64,000 nucleotides of DNA, taken from positions 33,410 to 97,409 of the forward strand of contig JAAYPF010000019.1 in the NCBI GenBank assembly GCA_012519925.1, given 5' to 3'. A program made the position numbers and the translations under genes. This document shows positions 35,758 to 45,338 of the stretch, in pieces. Below the pieces are notes generated by a model that saw only the letters and a list, made by a program, of their open reading frames with translations, was not told the DNA's origin and did not search any database. Each line of letters opens with the position of its first letter. Within the stretch, counting starts at the first letter, position 1. This stretch comes from Clostridiaceae bacterium (GTDB taxonomy: Bacteria > Bacillota > Clostridia > Acetivibrionales > Acetivibrionaceae).

Positions 35758-36390
35758 TTACATCCTTATAGACATCACTATGTTTTCCTTTTGTATACTT
35801 AGTACGTTTTCAATTTTACTTTCGATCTGTTGCTTTAGCTCTTTATCAATTTCAACCTCGTATTCTTCTTCACTCTCCTGTCTTTTTTCTTTGCCCACTA
35901 TGACTTTATCTATACCTTTAACAGGCGTAATACTTTTCGTTTTTTCCTCAGCTTCCCCAAGCTTCAATTCAAGATAAACCTTCCTAACTTCCCCAAAGCT
36001 TTCATCCGTATAATCATCGTTTATAATCACATCAGCCTTTACCTCAAGTACTCCCTCTATGTCTGTTACCAATCCTTCAAGTTGGCTTATAATTTTATTT
36101 GTATATACATTGGTAATCTGTCTTGTTTGCTCCTCTTTCATCGCTTGACTCCTTACCATAATCTCCCTTTTATCAATAAAATTACTACTTGAAATCTGAT
36201 ATTCTTCAAGATTTATTCCCTTTTGAAACAGCCCTAACACCGGATTTATCAATGCAATAACAAGGATGATACCCGATACTAAATTTATCATTTTTTTCAT
36301 CCTGCCCGAGGGTAAAAGCATTTCCAAAAGTACAATTAAAATTACAAGAGTTACAATATTTAAACACCAGTCTTTTAAAAACTCAATCAT
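35758..36390 (-). CDS. spoIIIAF: Stage III sporulation protein AF
   Basis: 210 aa with two N-terminal spans (about 10-27 and 35-53, LVSGIILVIALINPVLGLF) and a soluble domain with a ring-building-like fold (VLEVKADVIINDDY ... QIESKIENVLSIQKENIVMSIRM). Component of the A-Q complex. ATG 36390 with GAGGTGA, 4 nt after spoIIIAE, so coupled. Confidence 0.93.
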   Translation of the reverse strand: MIEFLKDWCLNIVTLVILIVLLEMLLPSGRMKKMINLVSGIILVIALINPVLGLFQKGINLEEYQISSSNFIDKREIMVRSQAMKEEQTRQITNVYTNKIISQLEGLVTDIEGVLEVKADVIINDDYTDESFGEVRKVYLELKLGEAEEKTKSITPVKGIDKVIVGKEKRQESEEEYEVEIDKELKQQIESKIENVLSIQKENIVMSIRM

Positions 36391-36394
36391 TTTA

Positions 36395-37609
36395 TCACCT
36401 CATCATAGCACTTAAATTGCTCGCAGTAATCAAAGTTGTCACCGTTATTAGAAACATAAAAGCCACTGAAGCTACTATTCCGAGAATATAAGTCATCGAA
36501 CCCGATACCTCTCCAATACATTTTACAATCCTATTTTCCGCCACAGGTTCTAGAAAAACACATGCTAGCTTGTACAAAGCTATAATAGCTAACATCTTTA
36601 AAATTGGAATAAGACTTATTGACACTATTCCAAGCATAATTGCAACTCCCACTGCATTTTTTATAAGCAGTGTACATCCTACAACAGCATCGGCAGCATC
36701 GGCAAGATATTTTCCAGCGACAGGTATAAATGCACTTATAGCAAATTTGGCGGTTTTACTTGTCACACCATCAACCACTGCTCCTAGAGATCCTTGAAGA
36801 GATACTACTGCAACAAATAATGTAAGAATTAGACCTAAAGACCATGTGGTGATGTTTTTCAAAAAAGCCGCAAGCCTCGCAACCTGCACTTTATCCGAAA
36901 CATTATTGACTATGGATATTACTGTTGAAAGTATTATGAGCGGAACAAAAACGGTTTTAATTATTGTGGCTGTAAATTGCACGATCATTATTAGTACAGG
37001 CTGTAAAACTCCTCCTGAAGTAATATTGCCCCCTGAAATCAATAAGGTTATAAGTACAGGTATAGAGATGTACATGAAATTCACCATAGCATCAATTATT
37101 TCAACACCTGCCTTAAGTGCACTATTAAAGCTAACCATCAATACAGAAACCAAAACAATATAGCACACATAGAAAGCAAGTTCTCCTACGCTTTTACTCA
37201 TAAAAGATGACTGAAGGTTCTTAAGAACTGCACAAATTATTACTAAAACTACTAGTTTAATCAGTATATCAATATTTGAATATACCTCTTTAAACAAAAA
37301 CATTAAAACTCTGTTAAAAATACTTGCAATATCGAACTTAAATTCTCCCTTAGCAACGTCCTTTATCAGGTTTTCCGGATCATAATCGGGCAATATTTCA
37401 TAGAATTCTTCATTCATTGTTTTTTTTAGTTTGTCTTCAATAGAATTAATTTCTTGGGATTGTGCCTGTTCTTCTATTATTTCATGCTCAGTAATCTCTC
37501 TAGAGCTTATTTGTATGGGAAATGAAATACACAATATTAATAACGATATATATATGACTATTATTTTCTTCACAGTGTAAATATGTAGTCTTTTGTTCTC
37601 TCTAATCAT
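36395..37609 (-). CDS. spoIIIAE: Stage III sporulation protein AE
   Basis: Polytopic membrane protein of the spoIIIA channel complex. 404 aa: a signal-like N-terminus (IIVIYISLLILCISFP), a short extracytoplasmic stretch (EFYEILPDYDPENLI) and about eight membrane segments with typical SpoIIIAE sequences (SFIPVAGKYL-type AFIPVAGKYLADAAD, LISGGNITSGGVLQP). ATG 37609 follows GGGGATAA. Between spoIIIAD and AF. Confidence 0.95.
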   Translation of the reverse strand: MIRENKRLHIYTVKKIIVIYISLLILCISFPIQISSREITEHEIIEEQAQSQEINSIEDKLKKTMNEEFYEILPDYDPENLIKDVAKGEFKFDIASIFNRVLMFLFKEVYSNIDILIKLVVLVIICAVLKNLQSSFMSKSVGELAFYVCYIVLVSVLMVSFNSALKAGVEIIDAMVNFMYISIPVLITLLISGGNITSGGVLQPVLIMIVQFTATIIKTVFVPLIILSTVISIVNNVSDKVQVARLAAFLKNITTWSLGLILTLFVAVVSLQGSLGAVVDGVTSKTAKFAISAFIPVAGKYLADAADAVVGCTLLIKNAVGVAIMLGIVSISLIPILKMLAIIALYKLACVFLEPVAENRIVKCIGEVSGSMTYILGIVASVAFMFLITVTTLITASNLSAMMR

Positions 37610-37642
37610 TTTATCCCCGTCCGTTCACACTTTTTGATTGCC

Positions 37643-38029
37643 TTATGGCATAATTCTTATAATCAAATCCAATAATGATGTTATTATCGGAACCGCTAAC
37701 ACAACAATAAACACTTTCCCTGCCAACTCAACTTTAGAAGCAATTGCACCTTCGCCTGCGTCCTTGCACACCTCTGCTCCAAATTCTGCAATATATGCTA
37801 TTCCAACAATTTTAAGCAGTGTTGAAATATATATAGTATCTATATTTACTTTTTGAGCATAGCTGTTTAAAAGCTCTATTACAGCGGTTACCTTGCCCAA
37901 GATCATAGCAAACACTATTATCCCTGCTGCAATACTTATCTGTATTGCAATCTCAGGTCTCTGCCCTTTAATAACTGCTATAATTACTGTTGCTATAATT
38001 GCCAATCCAATTATCTGAAGTATATCCAT
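37643..38029 (-). CDS. spoIIIAD: Stage III sporulation protein AD
   Basis: 128 aa with four membrane segments (MDILQIIGLAIIATVIIAVIK, QISIAAGIIVFAMILG, VGIAYIAEFGAEVCKDAGEGAIASKVE, VFIVVLAVPIITSLLDLI). The EVCKDAGEGAIA stretch is typical of the family. ATG 38029 behind AAGG is preferred to ORF-track 38038. Third gene of the operon in sequence before spoIIIAE. Confidence 0.95.
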   Translation of the reverse strand: MDILQIIGLAIIATVIIAVIKGQRPEIAIQISIAAGIIVFAMILGKVTAVIELLNSYAQKVNIDTIYISTLLKIVGIAYIAEFGAEVCKDAGEGAIASKVELAGKVFIVVLAVPIITSLLDLIIRIMP

Positions 38030-38045
38030 TGTAACCATCCTTAAT

Positions 38046-38246
38046 TTAAAACTGAAACAACGCCTTTACAGTATCAAATAAATTTACTATTTCCTTCACT
38101 ATCATCATAAGTACAACTATTAGTCCCGCAAGTGTTGTCATCATTGCCTGCTCATCTCTTCCCGACTTGTTAAGCAGAGCATTTAATACTGAAACCAGTA
38201 TTCCTATAGCTGCTATCTTAAAAATCAATTCAATATCCATAAGCAT
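38046..38246 (-). CDS. spoIIIAC: Stage III sporulation protein AC
   Basis: 66 aa with two membrane segments joined by the conserved LNKSGRDEQAMMTTLAG loop. ATG 38246 follows GAGGGGA. Resembles SpoIIIAD in topology and is probably part of the channel's membrane base. 16 nt before spoIIIAD. Confidence 0.95.
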   Translation of the reverse strand: MLMDIELIFKIAAIGILVSVLNALLNKSGRDEQAMMTTLAGLIVVLMMIVKEIVNLFDTVKALFQF

Positions 38247-38324
38247 TATTTCCCCTCTTGTTTTTTAGGTGATTTTATAAGAACTTTTCTGTACAAGTTA
38301 TATATATTCAGAGAAACTTTCTAT

Positions 38325-38840
38325 TTAGAACAATAAAATAATTATTGCCAAACCACCTAACACTCCAAGATTCTTAAACATGCTTTCATTCTTGTCTTTC
38401 AACTCTTCGGCCTTTTGTTCCTGAATTTTCAACTGACTTACAGTAAGACGAATATTTTTTATCTGTCCCTCTAAATCAGAGCTTCCAAGCATTTTACCGA
38501 AGGAAATAATTATACTCCTGTCTTCAGTATTTAAATTTGTCTTGGTGATATTCTCCTCAACAGCCTTTGTCCAAGCTTCACAAGCACAAAATCCCTCTTC
38601 AAGGTTTTTGACCGTTGCTTCAAAGAAAATACCTACACTACTATCTGTGCAACTGCATACTTTTAGAAAGGCCTCTTCTAAAATATTTGATAAAAAACTT
38701 ATTTCATTTTCAAATATCTGAAGTAATGTTTGAAAAACCTTAAGTTCTTCCGGTCTTTTAGCATAAGTCTTTGCATGAGAATATCCTAAGAGACTACAGG
38801 ATACTAGAACAATCAAGCTACCTACAATTTTTAACAGCAT
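38325..38840 (-). CDS. spoIIIAB: Stage III sporulation protein AB
   Basis: 171 aa: an N-terminal span (3-19), a soluble helical domain resembling the GspF platform protein (RPEELKVFQTLLQIFENEISF, FGKMLGSSDLEGQIKNI) and a C-terminal span (NLGVLGGLAIIILLF). Start ATG 38840 behind GGAGGG, 3 nt after spoIIIAA. Pairs with the AA ATPase. Confidence 0.95.
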   Translation of the reverse strand: MLLKIVGSLIVLVSCSLLGYSHAKTYAKRPEELKVFQTLLQIFENEISFLSNILEEAFLKVCSCTDSSVGIFFEATVKNLEEGFCACEAWTKAVEENITKTNLNTEDRSIIISFGKMLGSSDLEGQIKNIRLTVSQLKIQEQKAEELKDKNESMFKNLGVLGGLAIIILLF

Positions 38841-38843
38841 AGC

Positions 38844-39854
38844 TCACACCCTCCTATACAAAAACTTCATATTGCTGCCGTCTATCACCTCTTCTAAAGT
38901 CCCCGGCCCCTCTTTTGAGCTCAATACCACTAATCTGTCGAAAACTTTCTCTTCGAACATGCTTAGTACTTCTTTACGCAACTTTAATTGTGAAATATTA
39001 AACCCATGAGCTGTTGTAATAATCTTCACTCCTGCATTAATCACTTGCATTAGAGCATCCTTATCTCCAGTGCTCCCTATTTCATCTGTAATAATAACTT
39101 CCGGGGACATAGACCTAAGTAGCATAGACATTCCAAGTTGCTTAGGACAAGCATCCAGCACATCCGTTCTGACTCCTACTCCTTTTTGAGGTGAGCCTTT
39201 AAAACATGCAGCAATTTCCGATCGCTCGTCCACTACTCCCACCTTGAGACCCTTTAGACCAATTTGAGCAACACCATCACTGATATTTCTTGTAATATCC
39301 CTCAGTATTGTAGTTTTTCCGCATTTTGGCGGTGAAATGATAAGTGTATTATAAACATCATTTTCACCTTGTACTATGTAATTGAGAATTTTCCTCGAAC
39401 AACCATTAACTTCTCTAGAAATTCTTATATTAAGACCGGAAATATCTTTCAAATTCTTTATTTCTGTCCCATCTAATACTGCCTTTCCTGTTATACCTAC
39501 CCTATGTCCGCCTCTTAGCGTAATATATCCGTTTCGTATTTCATCTTGAAAGGCATATATTGAATTTTCACTTATTAATTCTAATGTTTTTATTATCTGT
39601 TCCTGGGTTACAAACACTGAATTTTCGGGTCTAGACCTCAACTCTCCTGATGAATTCAGAAAAAAGTTTCCCTTATAACTCTGAATCATTACCGGTCGAT
39701 TAACTCTAAACCTTATTTCCTCTGTGTACATCAAATCCTTTATAGGTACCTTTCTTATTACATTTCTTAAATCCGGTGAAATGAATCTCAAAATTTCCCT
39801 TTCGAGATTATCAACTTCCTCCATTTTAAAAACTTGCTTGTCATTAGTAATCAT
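38844..39854 (-). CDS. spoIIIAA: Stage III sporulation ATPase AA
   Basis: Secretion-type ATPase that powers the A-Q channel. 336 aa. Seen: Walker A in SPPKCGKTTILRD (about 175), a Walker B-like region MSPEVIITDEIGS, and DERSEIAACFKGSPQ typical of SpoIIIAA. ATG 39854 follows AGGAGGAG. First gene of the eight-gene operon, normally driven by sigma-E; I could not place a convincing sigma-E promoter. Confidence 0.96.
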   Translation of the reverse strand: MITNDKQVFKMEEVDNLEREILRFISPDLRNVIRKVPIKDLMYTEEIRFRVNRPVMIQSYKGNFFLNSSGELRSRPENSVFVTQEQIIKTLELISENSIYAFQDEIRNGYITLRGGHRVGITGKAVLDGTEIKNLKDISGLNIRISREVNGCSRKILNYIVQGENDVYNTLIISPPKCGKTTILRDITRNISDGVAQIGLKGLKVGVVDERSEIAACFKGSPQKGVGVRTDVLDACPKQLGMSMLLRSMSPEVIITDEIGSTGDKDALMQVINAGVKIITTAHGFNISQLKLRKEVLSMFEEKVFDRLVVLSSKEGPGTLEEVIDGSNMKFLYRRV

Positions 39855-39900
39855 TAAGCACTCCTCCTAAAAAAGCATAATTTCTTCCGAAGTAAGTAGT

Positions 39901-39946
39901 CTGTAGCGTACACTTAATAAATTCTGTGGCGTACACTTAATAAATA
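39901..39946. repeat. Tandem 23-bp direct repeat upstream of spoIIIAA
   Basis: CTGTAGCGTACACTTAATAA is followed immediately by CTGTGGCGTACACTTAATAA; two 23-bp units differ at two positions. It lies about 50-95 nt upstream of the spoIIIAA start, in the promoter region. Confidence 0.85.
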
Positions 39947-39981
39947 TTATAATTTGTCCAATTCTATGCTAAAAATAATAC

Positions 39982-40024
39982 AAAAAAAGTGCCGTTCACC
40001 ACTAATTAGTAGTTTACGGCACTT
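39982..40024 (-). terminator. Terminator after the CD1247-type gene
   Basis: AAGTGCCGT pairs with ACGGCACTT, extended by a CACTAATTAGTA-type inner region. T-runs lie on both sides (TTTTTTTG on minus, GTTTTTTA on plus). It separates efp-side genes from the spoIIIA operon. Confidence 0.88.
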
Positions 40025-40046
40025 GTTTTTTACTTAATAAGTAATA

Positions 40047-40457
40047 TTACTCATCATTGTCATGACCACAACATTCATCACAATCGCAGTCCCATTCAAC
40101 GGCTACATCCTTTCCACAATGTGGACACTCAAAAGATTCTGCTTCATCATCTAGCATATCCTCTTCAAGATAGATTATCTCACTACAATGCGGACATTCA
40201 ACTTCTGCTAGTATTCCATCATCATCTTCTTCACAATCAAAAAGGATTCTTTCCACCTCTGCAAGATCTTCATCCATATTGTCTACTTGATCACCAAGTT
40301 GTTCTTGAACTTCTTCAATATCATCGATAGCAAGAGCCATATCATCCAAAACATCAATTATGGAGCTCAATAGTTTGCCCTCGTTTGTTGCATCACTAAT
40401 CTTCATACCTTCTGCTAACCCCTTCAGGTATGCGACTCTCTCTTTTATAAAGCTCAT
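40047..40457 (-). CDS. CD1247 N-terminal domain protein with zinc ribbon
   Basis: 136 aa, very acidic. The N-terminal helical segment FIKERVAYLKGLAEGMKI is the clostridial CD1247-type domain. The C-terminal half has two CPHC pairs (ECPHCSEIIYL, ECPHCGKDVAV) and a Cys/Asp-rich tail (CDCDECCGHDND). Found near efp in many clostridia; function unknown. ATG 40457 behind GGAGAG. 148 nt after efp. Confidence 0.85.
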   Translation of the reverse strand: MSFIKERVAYLKGLAEGMKISDATNEGKLLSSIIDVLDDMALAIDDIEEVQEQLGDQVDNMDEDLAEVERILFDCEEDDDGILAEVECPHCSEIIYLEEDMLDDEAESFECPHCGKDVAVEWDCDCDECCGHDNDE

Positions 40458-40605
40458 AGTTTTCTCTCCTTTACATTGTATTAGTAAGTAATAATATTAT
40501 ATTAACTTTGCTTCAAGGACTTATATATAACACGATGGACATCGATCTTTAATACAGTTTTGAAACAATATCATAGTCTTCCAACTTACTGTTATATTAT
40601 ACCCA

Positions 40606-41163
40606 CTAAACTCTTTCCATATACTCCCCTGTACGAGTATCTATTCTTATAACATCACCTGAATCAACAAATAAAGGAACTTTAATTACTGCTCCTGTTT
40701 CGACTGTTGCAGGCTTTGTAGCTCCTGTGGCAGTATCACCTTTGAAGCCTGGCTCTGTTTCTATTATCTTTAACTCAACAAATGTAGGTGGCTCAATACC
40801 AAAAACATTTCCCTTATGAGACAATATTTTTACGATCTCATTTTCTTTTACAAACTTAAGAGCATCTCCAATTTTATCTTTTCCTAAAGGTATTTGCTCG
40901 AAAGACTCAGTATCCATGAAATGATAAAGATCATCATCACTGTAAAGAAACTGCATGTCCTTTCTTTCGATATGTGCCTTAGGCATTTTATCTGTCGGAT
41001 TGAAAGTTCTTTCAACTGTAGCACCAGTTACAATATTTTTAAGCTTTGTTCTAACAAAAGCTGCTCCTTTACCTGGTTTAACATGCTGAAACTCAACTAC
41101 TTGAAATATATTTCCGTCAAGCTCAAAAGTCACGCCGTTTCTAAAATCACCAGCAGAAATCAT
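40606..41163 (-). CDS. efp: Elongation factor P
   Basis: Relieves ribosome stalling at polyproline. 185 aa, normal, three OB-like domains. The domain I loop is [17 protein letters not shown], with Lys33 as the potential modification site; the C-terminal signature is [17 protein letters not shown] 41163 follows GGAGGGA. The window encodes several proline-rich proteins. Neighbouring the Xaa-Pro peptidase gene as in Bacillus. Confidence 0.97.
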   Translation of the reverse strand: MISAGDFRNGVTFELDGNIFQVVEFQHVKPGKGAAFVRTKLKNIVTGATVERTFNPTDKMPKAHIERKDMQFLYSDDDLYHFMDTESFEQIPLGKDKIGDALKFVKENEIVKILSHKGNVFGIEPPTFVELKIIETEPGFKGDTATGATKPATVETGAVIKVPLFVDSGDVIRIDTRTGEYMERV

Positions 41164-41399
41164 TAAATTATCCCTCCAAAAAATTAGTATATTGAAATCA
41201 ATAAAAGCTTCGGTTCAATTCCTTCGCTTTTGACTTTCACTTAATCTTGAGACTAAGTTTATATTAAAATAAAATCAATCTAATTTCAAGCAAAAGTTTC
41301 TTTCTAAGAAAAATAATGCTAACACTCTCGATATTAAAAAGCTTCAATAGCACACGCCCAATATAGCTAGAGTATATTTGTAACATTTCAAATTAAATA

Positions 41400-42485
41400 C
41401 TACAGTATTATCATTTCCTTTGTTGAAGCTGTCAAAACCATAGGTTTATCCTCATTAATAACAATCATATCCTCAATTCTTATTCCACCTAAACCACTAA
41501 CATATATTCCAGGTTCAACCGTTACCACCATACCATTATTCATTTTTAATGAACCTAACTGAGACAATCTTGGATCCTCATGGATTTCAAGCCCTACTCC
41601 ATGTCCTAAACTATGACCGAAATGCTCACCATAACCTGCATCTGATATTATATTTCTTGCTATGCTGTCAATCTCACTACCTGTCAAATTCTTTACAGCA
41701 CCCTCAACTCCAGCTTTTTGTGCTTTTAAAACAATTTCGTATATTTGTTTCAATTCTTCTTTCGGTTGCCCCACAAAAACCGTCCTTGTCATATCGGAGC
41801 AGTAATCCTTATAAATCGCCCCAAAATCCAGAGTAACAGCATCTCCAATTTCAATAATCTTATGGGAAGCTACTCCATGGGGAAGACTTGATCTCAATCC
41901 CGAGGCAACAATTGTATCAAAGGATGGTCCCCTCGCTCCCTGGACCTTTATATAATATTCAAGCTCCGCAGCAACTTCCGTTTCGCTCACACCGGGTTTG
42001 ATATATTTTAACACATGAGAAAATGCTTCATCCGCAATTCTTACAGCCTCTCTTATCACTTGAATTTCTTCAGAATCCTTAATTAGTCTTAAAAACTCAA
42101 TAGCTCTACCTAGAGGTAAAAGTTTAGATATACTTAGCTTTTTTAACAGGTCATCATAGTTTTTATAAGTAAGGTAGTCTTCTTCAAAACCAAGATTCTT
42201 TATATTATTCGATGAAACCAAATCATTCAAAGTTACCGTCAAGCTACCCTGATATTGAATAACATCAAATAATTGAGCCTCTTCTTTTGCTTGTTCGACG
42301 TATCTGAAATCAGTAACAAGTATCGCTTTATCATGAGTAATTAACAAATTCGCAAAGGTACCAGTAAAGTTGGACATGTATATGTAGTTTTCCCTTTTTG
42401 CAATTAAGGCACCGTCTAAACCCTTTTGCGAAAGTTTACTGCGAAGTTCTTTAAGTCTTCTTTGAATTTGATTTTTATCAGCCAT
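41400..42485 (-). CDS. M24 family Xaa-Pro aminopeptidase
   Basis: 361 aa. N-terminal creatinase-like domain (1-125) and a pita-bread metallopeptidase domain with ligands in TLDFGAIYKDYCSDMTR (two Asp), GHSLGHGVGLEIHEDP (His), VTVEPGIY and GGIRIEDMI (two Glu). It removes N-terminal residues before proline. ATG 42485 is chosen over GTG 42494, which overlaps the AAAGGTG RBS. It is 27 nt after aroQ and 236 nt before efp. Confidence 0.94.
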   Translation of the reverse strand: MADKNQIQRRLKELRSKLSQKGLDGALIAKRENYIYMSNFTGTFANLLITHDKAILVTDFRYVEQAKEEAQLFDVIQYQGSLTVTLNDLVSSNNIKNLGFEEDYLTYKNYDDLLKKLSISKLLPLGRAIEFLRLIKDSEEIQVIREAVRIADEAFSHVLKYIKPGVSETEVAAELEYYIKVQGARGPSFDTIVASGLRSSLPHGVASHKIIEIGDAVTLDFGAIYKDYCSDMTRTVFVGQPKEELKQIYEIVLKAQKAGVEGAVKNLTGSEIDSIARNIISDAGYGEHFGHSLGHGVGLEIHEDPRLSQLGSLKMNNGMVVTVEPGIYVSGLGGIRIEDMIVINEDKPMVLTASTKEMIIL

Positions 42486-42512
42486 TTTTATCACCTTTAA
42501 TATATTTTATTA

Positions 42513-42941
42513 CTATAACATTGCTGCCGCGTTCAATCCTAAAATATAGCTGTTACTTCCGAAGCCGCATATTTGTCCCACACAAACCGGTGCAATAACA
42601 GAGTGACTTCTGAATTCTTCCCTTGCGTGTATATTGGAAAGATGAATCTCAATTGTTGGTATTTCCACAGCTTTTATTGCATCTCTTATAGCTATACTAT
42701 AATGAGTATACGCACCGGGATTGATAACAATAACATCCACGGTTCCCCTTACCGCATGAATTTTGTCAATAATTTCACCCTCGTGGTTAGTTTGAATAAA
42801 CTCCACCTCAATATTAAGCTTTGCCGCCTCAGCATTTGTTCTCTTTGCTATATCCTCTAATGTTTCCATACCATATACAGCTTTTTCCCTAGTACCTAGA
42901 AGATTTAAGTTTGGACCATTTAGTATTAATACTTTTTTCAT
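42513..42941 (-). CDS. aroQ: Type II 3-dehydroquinate dehydratase
   Basis: Third step of the shikimate pathway. 142 aa, normal. Seen: LNGPNLNLLGTREKAVYG with the catalytic Tyr, NPGAYTHYS, and EIHLSNIHAREEFR with the catalytic His. ATG 42941 follows GGTGGGGGG. 3 nt behind the TIM-barrel gene. AroE, the next enzyme, is encoded about 4.6 kb away. Confidence 0.97.
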   Translation of the reverse strand: MKKVLILNGPNLNLLGTREKAVYGMETLEDIAKRTNAEAAKLNIEVEFIQTNHEGEIIDKIHAVRGTVDVIVINPGAYTHYSIAIRDAIKAVEIPTIEIHLSNIHAREEFRSHSVIAPVCVGQICGFGSNSYILGLNAAAML

Positions 42942-42944
42942 ATT

Positions 42945-43796
42945 CTATCCCCCCACCCGTTCGTATACTTTTTTTAGTTTTAACGCATCTTCTGCCATGT
43001 TACCTCTTGACTCACATATTATAACCGGCTCCATATTTTTTATATATAAAGCTTCAGCCAAAGGTTCAAAATCAGGACCAAACTGAACATCATCCAACGT
43101 CCAATGCTTCTTTTCTCCACCTTTGGTGAACTCAATTCTGCTAAAATGGCAGTGTAGATTTTTAAGTCTGTCATAGCCTAAATTTTTCTCTATTTTTTCC
43201 AACACCTTCATAAAATCCTCTACCGAGTTCAGTATACCTTGTCCCCTAGCATGTATATGTCCAAAATCTACTGTAGGTATAAGTCTGTTATCAATTTTAC
43301 ATATTTCAATTATTTCTTCTAAAGACCCAAGCTGATTTTGCTTTCCTAGTACCTCAGGACATATAACTATATCATCAAGACCATTTTCTCTTGCTTCCTC
43401 CAAAACTTCTTTCATAACTGTTATCGCCATATTAAGAGCCCATTTTTTGTCCACCTTGCTATAAGATCCGGTGTGTACAACAATTCTTTTTGCTCCCATC
43501 CATTTTGCACAAGTCAAAGTCTCTAAAATATAACGTTTTGAATTAGCCCTCTTTTCTTCTTCCTCACTTGCCATATTTATATAATAAGGTGCGTGAATAC
43601 TTAAGTATATATTATATTTCAATGCCTCATCACCGATATTTCTTGCTACAGCTTCACTTACCTTTACCCCTTTACTACACTGATACTCATAGGCATTTAG
43701 CCCCATAGCATTTAGCCAAGCTGGCATCTGAACAGAAGATTTATAACCCTGCTCATAAAAACTCTCCGAATTCCCTGAAGGCCCAAATCTTATCAT
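42945..43796 (-). CDS. TIM-barrel protein of the endonuclease IV / sugar isomerase superfamily
   Basis: 283 aa. Nfo-like features: FGPSGNSESFYEQG start, LSIHAPYYINMA, RIVVHTGSY, CPEVLGKQNQLGSLEE, PTVDFGHIHARG and HCHFSRIEFT, which supply the metal-binding His/Glu/Asp of AP endonuclease family 2. It could be a true apurinic endonuclease or a related isomerase-like protein; the divergence prevents a firm call. Starts at ATG 43796 and is coupled to aroQ. Confidence 0.8.
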   Translation of the reverse strand: MIRFGPSGNSESFYEQGYKSSVQMPAWLNAMGLNAYEYQCSKGVKVSEAVARNIGDEALKYNIYLSIHAPYYINMASEEEEKRANSKRYILETLTCAKWMGAKRIVVHTGSYSKVDKKWALNMAITVMKEVLEEARENGLDDIVICPEVLGKQNQLGSLEEIIEICKIDNRLIPTVDFGHIHARGQGILNSVEDFMKVLEKIEKNLGYDRLKNLHCHFSRIEFTKGGEKKHWTLDDVQFGPDFEPLAEALYIKNMEPVIICESRGNMAEDALKLKKVYERVGG

Positions 43797-43994
43797 TTAC
43801 ATCCACCTTTATATCTGGAATAGTAAAATTTCTTAAAAAAAATATATAAGCTTATTATATCTAAACTTATATACTTTTAAAACATAATATTTTATTAACA
43901 AAATTAAACTATTCCTATTTGAATCATAGAAGCTCACTTCAAACTGAAGCAAAAACTGCAATCAGTGTATTGTAGCTAACAAATGCTGACACGG

Positions 43995-44261
43995 CTACTC
44001 ATGCCTCGGACTACGCTTGACAAGCACAGCAGCCTTTGTAATTGCTGATATTACATCTACTTCAAACTGTTGCCTTAAGGAGTTGATTTTAGAATAAAGC
44101 TCTCCTTTTTCACTCACAATGTATCTTGATGGCAAATCATTTAAGGCTATTGCAGCTATATCGAGAATACATTTCTCACAATTACAAACATTTATATCTT
44201 CTAAAACTTCATTAATTAGTGAAAATACTATTTCCTCCATATAGTTCTTAATCTGTGCCAT
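43995..44261 (-). CDS. ComFB family late competence protein
   Basis: 88 aa. ComFB motifs: NYMEEIVFSLINEVL, CNCEKCILDIAAIALNDLPSRYI, with a zinc-type Cys pair. ComFB is of unclear function in Bacillus; related domains have been linked to type IV pili and, in cyanobacteria, to cyclic di-nucleotide binding. Start ATG 44261 behind GAGGAAAA. Close to prepilin peptidase and PilB genes, which fits a pilus/competence theme. Confidence 0.85.
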   Translation of the reverse strand: MAQIKNYMEEIVFSLINEVLEDINVCNCEKCILDIAAIALNDLPSRYIVSEKGELYSKINSLRQQFEVDVISAITKAAVLVKRSPRHE

Positions 44262-44404
44262 ATATTTTCCTCCTCATAAATCCTTACAGTGAGCTTTTTT
44301 CATACCTTTAATCGGTAAGGTCGTACTTTTCACACCCGTAGAATTTAATAATCCTATAAATTATATCGTACAAATTAGTAATTTAAATTATATATTTAAT
44401 TCGC

Positions 44405-45211
44405 CTATCCTCTTAAAACCAAGGTGCTGATATAGAATTCTAAGATGTCCCAACCATAGAGATATGTTATAAACGTACCCATAACTATAAACGGACCAAA
44501 AGGAATAGTACTTCTCCTGTCTTTTACTTTTAAAATAATAAGAATAAAACTTATTAGACCCGCTAAGACTACTGATAGTAAAAGAGCTAACAAGGTCATT
44601 TTCCAACCAAGAAAAATCCCGATTGGTGCGAAAATTTTTATATCTCCACCGCCCATTGCCTCATCGGTCTTGTATATTATCATACCTATCAACCCAATAA
44701 CCAAAAGAGTACCCGAACCTACAATCATCCCAACTATTGGATCCCACCATTGTCCTCCTCTGTAAATCTGCATCGGAAAAAAGATATTGTATATAATAAT
44801 AATTGCACCTGCCGCAAGCCCTGTTACAACTAACTCATCGGGTATTATCTTGTGGTCTATGTCGATAAAAAACACAGCAATCAGAATTGACATAAGAAAA
44901 GCCGAGGCAAGTAAGTCTACTGAAAGCCCAAATTTATTGTATAAAAGTGCAAAAGTAAGTCCTGTCAGTAACTCGACTATAGCATATCTAGGTGATATTT
45001 TACTTCTGCAGTACCTACACTTACCCTTAAGAAATAACCAACTAAAAACAGGAACAAGATCAAATACTTTGAGCCTCTTTCCACAATTTCCACAATGGGA
45101 TGGAGGATATGCGATATTCTCCTCCTTTGGTATACGGTAAATGCAAACGTTTAAAAAGGAACCTATAACTACCCCGACTACTGCAAAATAAACAAGCAAA
45201 ACTATTTCCAT
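44405..45211 (-). CDS. Type IV prepilin peptidase (family A24)
   Basis: Cleaves and N-methylates prepilins. 268 aa with about seven or eight spans. N-terminal domain with GSFLNVCIYRIP and two Cys pairs (CGNCGKRL, CRYCRSKI); catalytic aspartates in FIDIDHKIIPDEL and AMGGGDIKIF. ATG 45211 behind AGAGGAAAA. Separated from pilB by a terminator, so independently transcribed. No pilin gene in the window. Confidence 0.95.
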   Translation of the reverse strand: MEIVLLVYFAVVGVVIGSFLNVCIYRIPKEENIAYPPSHCGNCGKRLKVFDLVPVFSWLFLKGKCRYCRSKISPRYAIVELLTGLTFALLYNKFGLSVDLLASAFLMSILIAVFFIDIDHKIIPDELVVTGLAAGAIIIIYNIFFPMQIYRGGQWWDPIVGMIVGSGTLLVIGLIGMIIYKTDEAMGGGDIKIFAPIGIFLGWKMTLLALLLSVVLAGLISFILIILKVKDRRSTIPFGPFIVMGTFITYLYGWDILEFYISTLVLRG

Positions 45212-45302
45212 TTTATTTTCCTCTTCTGTACATAGATTTTATTTATATTATATAAGATAAATACGTTTATGTAAAAAAGTTTGTAAACAATCGAATGCAA
45301 AA

Positions 45303-45338
45303 TAGTTACAAGACTGAGTCCCGCCAGACTTGTAACTA
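45303..45338 (-). terminator. Terminator after pilB
   Basis: TAGTTACAAG and CTTGTAACTA form a perfect 10-bp stem, followed on the minus strand by TTTTGC. Confidence 0.7.

Noticed and set aside
39855-40030. Sigma-E promoter for spoIIIAA (CATAGAAT near 39970)
   Set aside because: The -10 has a mismatch and no acceptable -35 lies at the right distance.
44388-44606. 72-aa minus-strand ORF overlapping the prepilin peptidase
   Set aside because: It is an alternative frame of the peptidase 3' end without its own start signal.
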